Program-made: the position numbers and the translations under genes
Shown here: one piece after another, positions 44,941 to 52,212 of the stretch
How positions within the stretch are numbered: the first letter of the stretch is position 1
How the letters are laid out: every line of letters starts with the position of its first letter
Notes under the pieces: model-generated
What the model was told of the DNA's origin: nothing
The model's database searches: none
The model's input: only the letters and a program-made list of their open reading frames with translations
Source: Allosediminivita pacifica
GTDB lineage: Bacteria > Pseudomonadota > Alphaproteobacteria > Rhodobacterales > Rhodobacteraceae
Direction: 5' to 3'
NCBI RefSeq assembly: GCF_003054175.1
Contig: NZ_QBKN01000016.1
Location: 52,215 to 116,214 of the forward strand
DNA: 64,000 bases

Positions 44941-45944
44941 GCGGCGCGGGGGAGCGCGTCCAGCGCCTGTTCGACAAGCTCCGGCCCGGCCCCCGGCAGG
45001 TGGGCGCCTTCGGAGAGCACCCGCCGCCAGTGGCGCGCGCCCGGGCGCCCGGCAAAGAGCCCCAGCATATGACGGCTGACCTGCGCGAGCTTGCCGCCCG
45101 CGGCGAGGTGGGTGTCGATGTAGGGCAGCATGGCGCGGGCCACGTCCTCGGGCGCGCGCGGCAGGGGTGTGTCGCCCCAGAGCTTGGCGTCGGCATGGCC
45201 GAGGATGTCCCAGGGCCGATGGTAGGCCGCCCGGCCGACCATGACCCCGTCGAGCCCCTGCGCCAGGAAATCCTGCACCTCGTCGAGGCTTTCCACCCCG
45301 CCGTTGGTGGAGATGTGCAGGTCCGGGAAGTCGCGCTTCATCCGCAGGACCAGAGCGGGATCGAGCGGCGGGATATCGCGGTTTTCCTTGGGGCTGAGCC
45401 CCTGCAGCCAGGCCTTGCGGGCGTGGATGATGACACGGCGGCAGCCAGCGGCGCGGATCTTCTCGAGGAAGTCGGGCAGGATCACTTCGGGGTCCTGCTC
45501 GTCCACGCCGATGCGGCACTTGACCGTGACCTCGACCGAGACGGCATCGCGCATGGCCGCGACGCAATCGGCCACGAGCGGCGCCTGCGTCATGAGGACG
45601 GCGCCGAAGGTGCCCGACTGCACCCGGTCGGAGGGACAACCGCAGTTGAGGTTGATCTCGTCATAGCCGGCCCGCTCGCCCATGCGCGCGGCCTGCGCAA
45701 GCTCGGCCGGGTCCGACCCGCCCAGTTGCAGCGCGAGCGGATGTTCGGCGGCGTCGTGATCAAGCAGGTGTGTCGCCCCGCCGCGTACCAAGGCCGGGGC
45801 CGTGACCATCTCGGTATAAAGCAACGCGCGCCCGCTGAGAAGCCGGTGAAAATATCGGCAATGGCGGTCGGTCCAGTCCATCATGGGCGCGACGGACAGA
45901 CGGGAAGCCGTTGATATCTCCTTTTTTCTTTTTTTCTCAGCCAC
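44937..45944 (-). CDS. dusA: tRNA-dihydrouridine(20/20a) synthase DusA
   Basis: A 335-residue FMN enzyme that reduces U20/U20a in the tRNA D-loop. It has SVAPMMDWTDRHCRYFHR, LQLGGSDP, the catalytic cysteine in NLNCGCPSDRVQ (Cys103), VKCRIGVDEQDP, HARKAWLQGLSPKENRDIPP and ISTNGGV. The N-terminus MAEKKRKKEIST is lysine-rich and starts at a GTG; it looks replaced. In many bacteria dusA is the target of a family of integrases that insert within its first codons, and a tyrosine recombinase starts 120 bases away on the other strand here, so this 5' end is the inferred left border of an integrated island. Confidence 0.92.
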   Translation of the reverse strand: MAEKKRKKEISTASRLSVAPMMDWTDRHCRYFHRLLSGRALLYTEMVTAPALVRGGATHLLDHDAAEHPLALQLGGSDPAELAQAARMGERAGYDEINLNCGCPSDRVQSGTFGAVLMTQAPLVADCVAAMRDAVSVEVTVKCRIGVDEQDPEVILPDFLEKIRAAGCRRVIIHARKAWLQGLSPKENRDIPPLDPALVLRMKRDFPDLHISTNGGVESLDEVQDFLAQGLDGVMVGRAAYHRPWDILGHADAKLWGDTPLPRAPEDVARAMLPYIDTHLAAGGKLAQVSRHMLGLFAGRPGARHWRRVLSEGAHLPGAGPELVEQALDALPRAA

Positions 45945-45982
45945 TTCGGCGCACCTTCAGCTCGTCTCGTTTCCGCTCATTA

Positions 45983-46051
45983 TGGACCAAATCAGTCGAT
46001 TTTGACACTGGATTTGGTCCTGTGGACCAAATACAGTTCCATGGACCAAAT
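45983..46051. repeat. Four copies of GGACCAAAT between dusA and the integrase
   Basis: TGGACCAAAT occurs at 45983-45992, 46023-46032 and 46042-46051, with an inverted copy ATTTGGTCC at 46012-46020. The inverted copy and the next direct copy form ATTTGGTCC-TGT-GGACCAAAT, a perfect 9-bp inverted repeat (46012-46032). The cluster ends 12 bases before the integrase ATG. These may be integrase/excisionase arm-type sites or an operator for the integrase gene. Confidence 0.7.
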
Positions 46052-46063
46052 GGGGAGACCATC

Positions 46064-47134
46064 ATGGGCTCGATCACCACGCGCAAACGCAAGGATGGAC
46101 ATAACAGCTACAGGGCACGTGTACGAGTGATGCGCGAGGGCACCGTCTATCATGAGACGAAGACTTTTGACAGACGTCCAGCTGCGACCGCCTGGATAAA
46201 GAAACGCGAGAAAGAGCTAGCAAGACCTGGTGCGCTGGAAGAGTTGAACGCATCCGATCCCCCGCTGTCCAAAGCGATCGAGCGCTATACCGAGGAAGCC
46301 GTGAAGGACATCGGCCGCACGAAAGCGCAGGTCCTCAGGACCATCACCACCTACCCGATCGCCGATCTGCCCTGCTCCACCATCAAGGCGAAGGATATCA
46401 TCGAGTTCCTTCAGTCACTGCCTGGACAACCGCAAACCGTCGGGAACTACGCGAGCCATCTCGCCTCCATTTTCGCCATAGCCCGACCGATGTGGGACTT
46501 TCGACTGGATGACCGGGAGATGAGAGACGCGATCACCGTCGCGCGCCGCATGGGGATCATCTCCCGTTCTGCGCAGCGGAACCGCAGGCCCACCCTTGAT
46601 GAACTCGACCGGCTGCTGGCCCACTTCATTGATCGGCGCCAGAGAACGCCTCAAGCCATGCCCATGCACAAGGTGATCGTTTTCGCTCTCTTCTCGACGC
46701 GCCGACAGGCAGAGATCACCCGGCTCACCTGGGATGACTTTCAGAAGGAGCACAAGCGCATCCTGGTCCGCGACATGAAGCATCCCGGCGAAAAACTCGG
46801 AAACGATACCTGGGTCGATCTGCCTGAGGAGGCCATTCGGGTCATCGACAGTATGCGCAAGAGCAAGGCTGAGATCTTCCCCTACTCCCCGGACGCGATC
46901 ACGACCAACTTCACACGCGCTTGCAAGCTACTCGGGATCGAGGATCTGCACTTCCACGATCTGCGCCACGAAGGCATTTCCCGGTTGTTCGAGATGGGTT
47001 GGAACATCCCCCATGTCGCGGCGGTCAGCGGACACAGGTCTTGGGTTAGCCTGAAACGCTATACGCACATCCGAGAAACAGGCGACAAATATGCAAACTG
47101 GCCGGGAATGCAGGTCGCAATCGACAGAGCCTGA
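46064..47134 (+). CDS. Tyrosine recombinase (dusA-type site-specific integrase)
   Basis: A 356-residue phage-type integrase. N-terminal arm-binding-like part (GSITTRKRKDGHNSYRARVRV), a core-binding SAM-like domain near residues 65-165, then the catalytic domain with Arg214 (TRRQAEITRL), the HDLRH motif (His298, Arg301), SGHRSW (His324) and nucleophile Tyr333 (LKRYTHI). The active site is complete. ATG 46064 has GGGGAG upstream; the frame runs open 51 codons earlier across the repeat cluster without similarity. Base composition looks less GC-rich than the neighbours. It is placed head-to-head with dusA, the arrangement of dusA-associated integrases. Confidence 0.93.
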   Translation: MGSITTRKRKDGHNSYRARVRVMREGTVYHETKTFDRRPAATAWIKKREKELARPGALEELNASDPPLSKAIERYTEEAVKDIGRTKAQVLRTITTYPIADLPCSTIKAKDIIEFLQSLPGQPQTVGNYASHLASIFAIARPMWDFRLDDREMRDAITVARRMGIISRSAQRNRRPTLDELDRLLAHFIDRRQRTPQAMPMHKVIVFALFSTRRQAEITRLTWDDFQKEHKRILVRDMKHPGEKLGNDTWVDLPEEAIRVIDSMRKSKAEIFPYSPDAITTNFTRACKLLGIEDLHFHDLRHEGISRLFEMGWNIPHVAAVSGHRSWVSLKRYTHIRETGDKYANWPGMQVAIDRA

Positions 47135-47235
47135 GCTCAGCCCGCCTTGCCGAAGGTTCCCCAGCCTGAAACTTTGAAGGAAGCTCAAATAGGCCACACT
47201 CCAAGCGATCTGCCTTCAAATTATCGAAGTATCGT

Positions 47236-47253
47236 TGGTTGCGGGGGCAGGAT
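47236..47253 (-). other. 18-bp match to a tRNA 3' end (initiator-Met type), possible att remnant
   Basis: TGGTTGCGGGGGCAGGAT is the reverse complement of ATCCTGCCCCCGCAACCA, which I recall as the 3' end of alphaproteobacterial tRNA-fMet genes. The similarity stops there, and a rough second copy (GGTTGCGGGAGG...) follows at about 47288, each trailed by AACTTGC. It may be a recombination scar. It lies in the 438-base gene-free stretch after the integrase. Confidence 0.35.
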
Positions 47254-47430
47254 CTGATCACAACTTGCGCCCCGAGCAAGTAAAGATGGTTGCGGGAGGG
47301 CGCACCCATCATAACTTGCCACTGGACGGTCGGCCCATGGGGCCAGATGATGTTAGAGATGTATCTAAGAAAATTGCGATGGTTGTGGGGATTTCCCGCG
47401 GTCTGGAATTGCTATTTCGAGCGGTAGCTT

Positions 47431-47503
47431 AGCCTTGGCGGAAACGCGACAGCACTCTTGAGCGCTGCCCTCCGAAGGTGGAGGTTTAAATCCCGATAAC
47501 GCG
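47431..47503 (+). pseudogene. Degenerate tRNA-Leu/Ser-like sequence
   Basis: TTGGCGGAAACGCG resembles a leucine tRNA D-arm entry, CAGC/GCTG encloses a CTTGAG anticodon-loop-like segment, CTCC/GGAG forms a long variable-arm-like hairpin, and GGTTTAAATCC imitates a T-arm. Acceptor pairing and T-stem are broken, so no functional tRNA is claimed. Together with the 47236 match, this fills most of 47135-47572; I see no gene there. Confidence 0.25.
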
Positions 47504-47539
47504 TCACTACTTCGTTGGTCTTTCAAACAACGTAAGAAA

Positions 47540-47567
47540 CTACCGGCCCCGTTCGCGGGGCCGGTAG
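47540..47567 (-). terminator. Terminator of the SPW-repeat gene
   Basis: CTACCGGCCCC (47540-47550) pairs with GGGGCCGGTAG (47557-47567) around a GTTCGC loop; on the reverse strand TTTCTT follows. It ends six bases past the stop of the SPW-repeat gene. Confidence 0.8.
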
Positions 47568-47572
47568 CCAAA

Positions 47573-47935
47573 TTAGGCTGTCAGAGCAGAATTCCCACCG
47601 TCGTTCTTCCAGCGCCGCCAGGCGGGAAAGGCCAGCGCGAGCACGCCGAGGGCCACATGGGCAAGCGCGATACTGAGCGTGAAGCCGGCTACGAGAGCCC
47701 ATGGGCTGATCGCAGCCCAGACACCCGCAACCATACGCGCCCAGTCAAGCCCTTCATGCGGTCGCCAAAGCGCAATTGCGGCAAGCACTGCGATCAGTCC
47801 TCCTGTCAGTAGGGCGCTCCAGAAGGCAATATCGGTCATCGTGACGACGAAGGGCAACCCAGCGAGGGCTAGGCCCGCGAGAAGGCTGATGCCGTCGCCA
47901 AGCTTGTCATAGTTCGTGGTCCAGGTCTTGCTCAT
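47573..47935 (-). CDS. SPW-repeat membrane protein
   Basis: A 120-residue protein with four hydrophobic segments and the SPW-repeat pattern: DGISLLAGLALAGLPFVV in the first half and WARMVAGVWAAISPWALVAGF in the second, where SPW is seen literally. SPW proteins are small stress-linked membrane proteins of unknown action and are related in general plan to HdeD-type proteins of heat-resistance islands. AAAGGAGGT lies at ideal distance from the ATG. First reverse-strand gene inside the island, with its own terminator. Confidence 0.72.
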   Translation of the reverse strand: MSKTWTTNYDKLGDGISLLAGLALAGLPFVVTMTDIAFWSALLTGGLIAVLAAIALWRPHEGLDWARMVAGVWAAISPWALVAGFTLSIALAHVALGVLALAFPAWRRWKNDGGNSALTA

Positions 47936-47965
47936 GGTGTTACCTCCTTTCTCTTCACCAGGGAT

Positions 47966-48205
47966 TCAATGCGGCCGAGCCAGCCGCTTGGGCGCCGGCG
48001 CAGGCAGGAAGGGCAACAGCTCCTCCTGCGAAATCGCACCGGTCGCGATCTCTTCCAAGGCAAGCTCTTCGGTTGCTTGCCGTTTAGGTTCGACCCGCGG
48101 TTCTGCCCCGGCCCTCAGCGCCCGGCTGCGGGCGCTCGCGGCGAGGACCAGTGCGAAACGATCGGGCACCGCCTGCTGGGCATCAATTGCAACGAAGGGA
48201 TTCAT
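47966..48205 (-). CDS. RNA polymerase omega-like protein (RpoZ paralogue)
   Basis: A 79-residue protein whose first 55 residues follow the omega-subunit pattern: AVPDRFALVLAASARSRAL, then AGAEPRVEPKRQATEELALEEIATGAIS, comparable with the NRFELVLLAxxRARQ and NPVVALREIAxxTLS stretches of RpoZ. It lacks the first strand and the usual acidic tail (omega is about 110 residues in this group). The ATG overlaps the stop of the upstream NDUFS4-like gene (ATGA). It could be an alternative omega that adjusts polymerase during stress, or a free omega-fold protein. Confidence 0.65.
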   Translation of the reverse strand: MNPFVAIDAQQAVPDRFALVLAASARSRALRAGAEPRVEPKRQATEELALEEIATGAISQEELLPFLPAPAPKRLARPH

Positions 48206-48933
48206 GCCGCCCTCCCTTCCTCAACGGATGGATACAATCCGTCGGCGGCCACCGCCGCTTCAAGCGCCAACAGCGCTCGTTCAACCTCGGCAAACTGCGA
48301 TGCACGCTGGTTTTCCGGCATGCCTTCGGTGCTGGCGACATCCTGAAGATACTCCGTGTAGGCCCAGTTCATCAGGATAGAACGGCGAGCCTCCAACGAC
48401 AGGCTGGCGTCCGAAGCAACTTCAATGGGAGAACGCCCATCATCGCCGCCTTTCGGATCGCCCCGCCGTTTTGCGCCGGCCATCGCGTCACGATAGGTTT
48501 GCCGCATCTCGGACAGTCCGAGCCGAGAGAGCGTGGCATCGGACCACAGCCCGGCCTGCCTGTCCCGTGCCCGGGCGGCACGGCGCGCGGCTTCGCCTGC
48601 CGGCAGATGCACCTCGTAAGCCACCCCCAGACGCTTTGCATGGCGAATAGCGGCTTCCAGCGTCGGAAAGCTAAGGTCTATCTGCTGGATCGTGTCGTCG
48701 CCACCCGTCCAGCCCATCAAAGGCTCGAGCCAAGGACCGGTCCGGCGTGGAAAGCTCATCTTCCAGCCCTTCGTACGCGTGCGCCCCGAGGTCATCGCCG
48801 ATTTCGACGGTTTCCATATCCGGGCGACCGCATCGTCCGGCAGAGAAGAGTCCCAGTCTGGTCGCGAACCGGCCTGACTCAGAATGGGTGATACATGTGA
48901 TTGTCCTGTGAAATCTCCGCTGATCACGTTCAT
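48202..48933 (-). CDS. NDUFS4-like (ETC complex I accessory subunit) domain protein, long form
   Basis: A 243-residue protein. Residues about 35-110 (ARIWKPSKSAMTSGRTRTKGWKMSF, GPWLEPLMGWTGGDDTIQQIDLSFPTLEAAIRHAKRLGVAYEVH) match the ETC_C1_NDUFS4 pattern of the complex I 18-kDa subunit. A helical C-terminal part of about 130 residues (LGLSEMRQTYRDAMAGAKRRG, SILMNWAYTEYLQDVA, FAEVERALLALEAAVAA) has no family I can name. GGAGG precedes the ATG by seven bases, and the stop overlaps the omega-like gene. The second NDUFS4-like gene of the island is at 54783-55367. Confidence 0.72.
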   Translation of the reverse strand: MNVISGDFTGQSHVSPILSQAGSRPDWDSSLPDDAVARIWKPSKSAMTSGRTRTKGWKMSFPRRTGPWLEPLMGWTGGDDTIQQIDLSFPTLEAAIRHAKRLGVAYEVHLPAGEAARRAARARDRQAGLWSDATLSRLGLSEMRQTYRDAMAGAKRRGDPKGGDDGRSPIEVASDASLSLEARRSILMNWAYTEYLQDVASTEGMPENQRASQFAEVERALLALEAAVAADGLYPSVEEGRAA

Positions 48934-48962
48934 CTCTTAGCCTCCAGATTGCAGGAAGGGCG

Positions 48963-48987
48963 TCCGGCCGCCACCCGAGCGGCCGGA
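48963..48987. other. Intercistronic stem-loop downstream of hsp20
   Basis: TCCGGCCGC (48963-48971) pairs with GCGGCCGGA (48979-48987), between the hsp20 stop and the NDUFS4-like gene. No T-run; probably a partial terminator or an mRNA 3'-end stabiliser. Confidence 0.5.
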
Positions 48988-49013
48988 ACGTCCCGTTCTG
49001 GGTCCAAGCTGGT

Positions 49014-49511
49014 TCAGGCCGCGACCGGTTCCGGCTCTGGAGCTGTCTCGAGCTGCCTGGTCTCGAGACCCTCGGTCGCCTCAGCCGACGCGATCTCGAT
49101 CCGACGCGGTTTGAGTTCCTCGGGGATCTCGCGCTTGAGCTCGACGGTCAGCAAGCCGTTCGACAGCGTGGCCGCTTCGACCCGGACGTGATCGGCCAGT
49201 TCGAACCGACGTTCAAACGACCGGCCGGCGATGCCACGATAGAGATAGCTGACACCGCCGTCACCTTCGGGCGTCTCCTTGCGGCCCGACACGATCAGCA
49301 TGTTCTTGTCTTGGGTCAGGGTCAGATCGTCTTCGGCAAAGCCCGCCACCGCCATGTCGATGCGATAGTCGTCCTCGCCGGTCTTGACGATGTCATAAGG
49401 CGGCCAGTTGTCGAGCGTCTCCACTCGACGGGCTGTCTCGAGCGCGTCGAGCATACGGTCGAAGCCAACGCTCGAACGGAACAGAGGTGCAAAATCAAGT
49501 GTCGTTGCCAT
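49014..49511 (-). CDS. Small heat-shock protein, Hsp20 family (IbpA-like)
   Basis: A 165-residue alpha-crystallin-domain chaperone. The N-terminus (FAPLFRSSVGFDRMLDAL, NWPPYDIVKTGEDDYRIDMAVAGF) is that of IbpA/class A bacterial Hsp20, followed by the core beta-sandwich (LIVSGRKE, YRGIAGRSFERRFELADHV, LSNGLLTVELKREIPEE) and a C-terminal RIEI (I-x-I) anchor with an extended acidic tail. Of two ATGs, I take 49509-49511 because AGGAGG is eight bases away; the first ATG is too close. A sigma-32-like promoter lies about 105 bases upstream. Confidence 0.92.
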   Translation of the reverse strand: MATTLDFAPLFRSSVGFDRMLDALETARRVETLDNWPPYDIVKTGEDDYRIDMAVAGFAEDDLTLTQDKNMLIVSGRKETPEGDGGVSYLYRGIAGRSFERRFELADHVRVEAATLSNGLLTVELKREIPEELKPRRIEIASAEATEGLETRQLETAPEPEPVAA

Positions 49512-49615
49512 AGCCATATCCTCCTTTGAGCAACATGGGTACAGACATCGGGAGCACCGCAGGAGCGATGTCCCGCTTTATGGCCGATCCCCATCTGGGC
49601 GATCTGCATAAAGTG

Positions 49616-49643
49616 ATTTGGAACAGCACCTTACGGTTTCAAG
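49616..49643 (-). promoter_or_regulatory. Candidate sigma-32 promoter of hsp20
   Basis: Reverse strand: CTTGAAA (49637-49643), spacer of 15, CCAAAT (49616-49621). The -35 is a full heat-shock match. The same layout (CTTGAAC, 15, CCAATC) stands before ftsH at 60149-60175, and both are preceded by CCT. Confidence 0.6.
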
Positions 49644-49723
49644 AGGATGCTCGGAAACTTTTTTCTACGAACAGCTCTCCTATATTTCTCTTGCTTCCTT
49701 GTAGCATTCGAAAGGAGGAGATC

Positions 49724-49948
49724 ATGACCGAAAACGACGTGAAAAGCATCCTGGGTCCCGGCACGGACCCCACGCTTCTGTCTGATATTCTGCGCACCGG
49801 CGCCGACGCCTCCGAACTTGCCTGTGCCAAGGCCTGGGTCGAGGCGGACGAGGCGCAGGTCGATGCCCATAGCCCCTTCCCATCGGGCCGGGTCGCCCGG
49901 CTGGTCGAATTGCTCGAAGCCGATCAGGAAGAAGATGATCTGCAGTAG
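49724..49948 (+). CDS. Small acidic hypothetical protein
   Basis: A 74-residue protein (MTENDVKSILGPGTDPTLLS, then ILRTGADASELACAKAWVEADEAQVDAHS, ending LLEADQEEDDLQ) with a strong AAAGGAGGAG site before the ATG. It is divergent from hsp20 and convergent with the debranching-enzyme gene, with a shared hairpin terminator. I recognise no family; it looks like a small helical acidic protein, perhaps an adaptor. Confidence 0.7.
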   Translation: MTENDVKSILGPGTDPTLLSDILRTGADASELACAKAWVEADEAQVDAHSPFPSGRVARLVELLEADQEEDDLQ

Positions 49949-49956
49949 CAGAAATC

Positions 49957-49984
49957 GGGCTGGCGCAGACGATGGCGCCAGCCC
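49957..49984. terminator. Hairpin between convergent genes
   Basis: GGGCTGGCGC (49957-49966) pairs perfectly with GCGCCAGCCC (49975-49984) between the 74-residue gene and the debranching-enzyme gene stop; short pyrimidine runs follow on both strands. Confidence 0.65.
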
Positions 49985-49990
49985 GTCCCT

Positions 49991-52195
49991 TCAGGTGGTC
50001 ACAATAACCCGAACCGGTCCGTCGCGACGCAGAACATCGGCAACCACGTGGGTGCCAGACCGGCGCAGAGCCACATCGACGGATCCACCATCAAGGCGGA
50101 GATTGCGCAGCACGACCTCTCCCAGAAACTCCGGAAGGATCGGTTGCTCGAAGATCACCTGCCGCGCCTCGGCGTCGAAGCGCAGCCCGAGACAGGCCTG
50201 AAGCAGCAAAAGCGGCGCTCCCGCCGCCCAGGCCTGCGGCGTACAGGCCACCGGATAGAAGGTGGGGCCTTGCGTCTCGCGGCGCGGGAAGCCGCAGAAC
50301 AACTCCGGCAACCGTCGCAGGTCGATATAGGTGGCCGCAGAGAAGATGCCCTCGAAAATCCGTGCGGCCTCTTCACGGAACCCGTAGCGCGCCAACCCCG
50401 CCCCGATCAGCGCATTGTCATGGGGCCAGACCGACCCGTTGTGATAGCTCATCGGATTGTACCGTGCCTGACCCGCGGCAATGGTCCGCACTCCCCATCC
50501 GCAGAAAGACGACGGCCCCATCAGGGCTCGAACGACCGTTTCGGCGCGCTCCTCCGGGACGATTCCCGTCCAGAGCAGATGGCCCGCGTTCGAACTGCGT
50601 ACTCGGCAGGGCCGTTTGTCACCATCGAGGGCGAGCACATAGGTTCCAAGCTCATCGTCCCAGAACGCCGCGTCAAAACGGGACTTCAATTCCGAGGCCT
50701 TTTGCGCCTGTTCCTCCGCGATCCCGTCATGACCGAGTTCCCGTGCGATCTCGGACGCAGCCAGCCGGGCAGCATAGACGTAGCCCTGTACCTCGCATAG
50801 CGCGATCGGCCCCTTGGCCAGCGTCCCATCGGCGTGAAACACCGCATCATGACTGTCCTTCCACCCCTGGTTGGCGAGCCCCTTGTCGCTGCGCCTCCCG
50901 TATTCCACGAAACCGTCGCCGTCCCGATCGCCATAGGTCTCGATCCAGTCGAGCGCCGCACAGACATGCGGCCAGAGTGTTTCCAGCACCACCCGATTGC
51001 CGGTGCGTTCGAAATACGCCCCGGCGAGCATCACGAACAGCGGTGTCGAATCCACGCTGCCGTAATAGCGCCGGAACGGAACTTCGCCGGTTTCCGCCAT
51101 TTCGCCATAACGCACTTCATGAAGGATCTTGCCTGGCTCGGCATCGGTATCCGGATCGAATTCCGTCGCCTGGTTGGCCGCAAGATGCAGTAAAACGCCC
51201 CGCGCGACCGCCGGGTCGAGCCAGAGCATTTCCCAGGCGGTGATCAGAGCATCGCGCCCGAACACGGTGCTGAACCAGGGCACGCCCGCATAGGGATAGG
51301 GCCCCTCCTCCGTATCGGTCATGAGCATGTAGAGGTCCGAGACCGAACGGCGCATGGTCTCGTTGAATATCTCGTTGGAGCTTTGCACCGTGGCTGCGCG
51401 GGAAGAAGAACGTCTGAGTGCGCGGCGCGCGTCCCGCAACGAGCGGAAAAACAGGCGCGACGGAGGATCCTCAGCCCCATTCACGTCGCAGCCGATCTCG
51501 ATAAAGAGCGAACGCGTTTCGCCGGGGGCGAGGCTCAGACGATAGACGGCTTTCCCCGGCTCAAGCTGCGCAGGCGCAGGATCAAAACGCAGAGCGGTGC
51601 TACGTGGATTGTGGTCGAGCCCCCGGTACGACAAGAGCACGTGCGAGCCATCCACCTCCGGCAAGAGCGACGTTCCCCGGCGGGCCCGCACCCGGCCACG
51701 GACCTCAAAAATATCCGCAAAATCGGCCTCAAAGGCGATTTCCAAGGTAATCTCATGTGGGGCCTCGTCGAAATTGCGTACCGCCAGCCGCTCATAACAC
51801 GTGCCCTGCCAGAGAAACCGCGTCCGGCGCATGTGGATGCGATCATGCGCAATCAGACAGCGACCGGTTTCGTCATAAAGATCGGGATTCGTCAGATCGC
51901 AGGTCAGCGTGGCGTTATCGTCGCGCAATGTGGACGAGAGCAGCATGGGCCGCTCTCCCCCGATGGTCAGATAGTAATGCGAGAGATACCTGGTGTCGCG
52001 ATGGAACAGGCCCTCGGGGCTGCCTGGCCCCGAGAGCACATCGCCATTGTGATCGAACACGGCGAAGGTATCGCCGTGCTTCAGGGTTCGTGGCCGCCGC
52101 TCCTGCAAGGAGGCTGCCGCCGGGATGAAGAATTGCGCCGGCGGCGCGACCAGTTGCGACGCACGCAAGGCCGTCTGTTGCAGCGCCTCGGTCAT
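49991..52195 (-). CDS. Amylo-alpha-1,6-glucosidase / glycogen-debranching-type protein
   Basis: A 734-residue protein with an N-terminal beta-sandwich (HGDTFAVFDHNGDVLSGPGSPEGLFHRDTRYLS, residues about 45-80, bacterial GDE N-terminal domain) and a C-terminal (alpha/alpha)6 barrel (YAGVPWFSTVFGRDALITAWEML, GSVDSTPLFVML, NQGWKDSHDAVFHADG, MSYHNGSVWPHDNALIGAGL) of the GH133-like amylo-1,6-glucosidase type. It would trim alpha-1,6-linked glucose from a glycan. ATG 52193-52195 has AAGGAG upstream; an ATG overlapping the preceding gene's stop is the alternative. It is coupled with a GT4 glycosyltransferase. Confidence 0.88.
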   Translation of the reverse strand: MTEALQQTALRASQLVAPPAQFFIPAAASLQERRPRTLKHGDTFAVFDHNGDVLSGPGSPEGLFHRDTRYLSHYYLTIGGERPMLLSSTLRDDNATLTCDLTNPDLYDETGRCLIAHDRIHMRRTRFLWQGTCYERLAVRNFDEAPHEITLEIAFEADFADIFEVRGRVRARRGTSLLPEVDGSHVLLSYRGLDHNPRSTALRFDPAPAQLEPGKAVYRLSLAPGETRSLFIEIGCDVNGAEDPPSRLFFRSLRDARRALRRSSSRAATVQSSNEIFNETMRRSVSDLYMLMTDTEEGPYPYAGVPWFSTVFGRDALITAWEMLWLDPAVARGVLLHLAANQATEFDPDTDAEPGKILHEVRYGEMAETGEVPFRRYYGSVDSTPLFVMLAGAYFERTGNRVVLETLWPHVCAALDWIETYGDRDGDGFVEYGRRSDKGLANQGWKDSHDAVFHADGTLAKGPIALCEVQGYVYAARLAASEIARELGHDGIAEEQAQKASELKSRFDAAFWDDELGTYVLALDGDKRPCRVRSSNAGHLLWTGIVPEERAETVVRALMGPSSFCGWGVRTIAAGQARYNPMSYHNGSVWPHDNALIGAGLARYGFREEAARIFEGIFSAATYIDLRRLPELFCGFPRRETQGPTFYPVACTPQAWAAGAPLLLLQACLGLRFDAEARQVIFEQPILPEFLGEVVLRNLRLDGGSVDVALRRSGTHVVADVLRRDGPVRVIVTT

Positions 52196-52212
52196 CTTAC
52201 TCTCCTTCGCAC

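Noticed and set aside
46012..46032. ATTTGGTCC-TGT-GGACCAAAT as a transcription terminator of dusA or the integrase
   Set aside because: It lies upstream of both genes and has no T-run; a binding site is the better reading.
47235..47432. 65-codon frame starting MVAGAGSDHNLRPEQV
   Set aside because: Frames beginning MVAG near this kind of sequence are typical mistranslations of tRNA 3' ends; no ribosome site.
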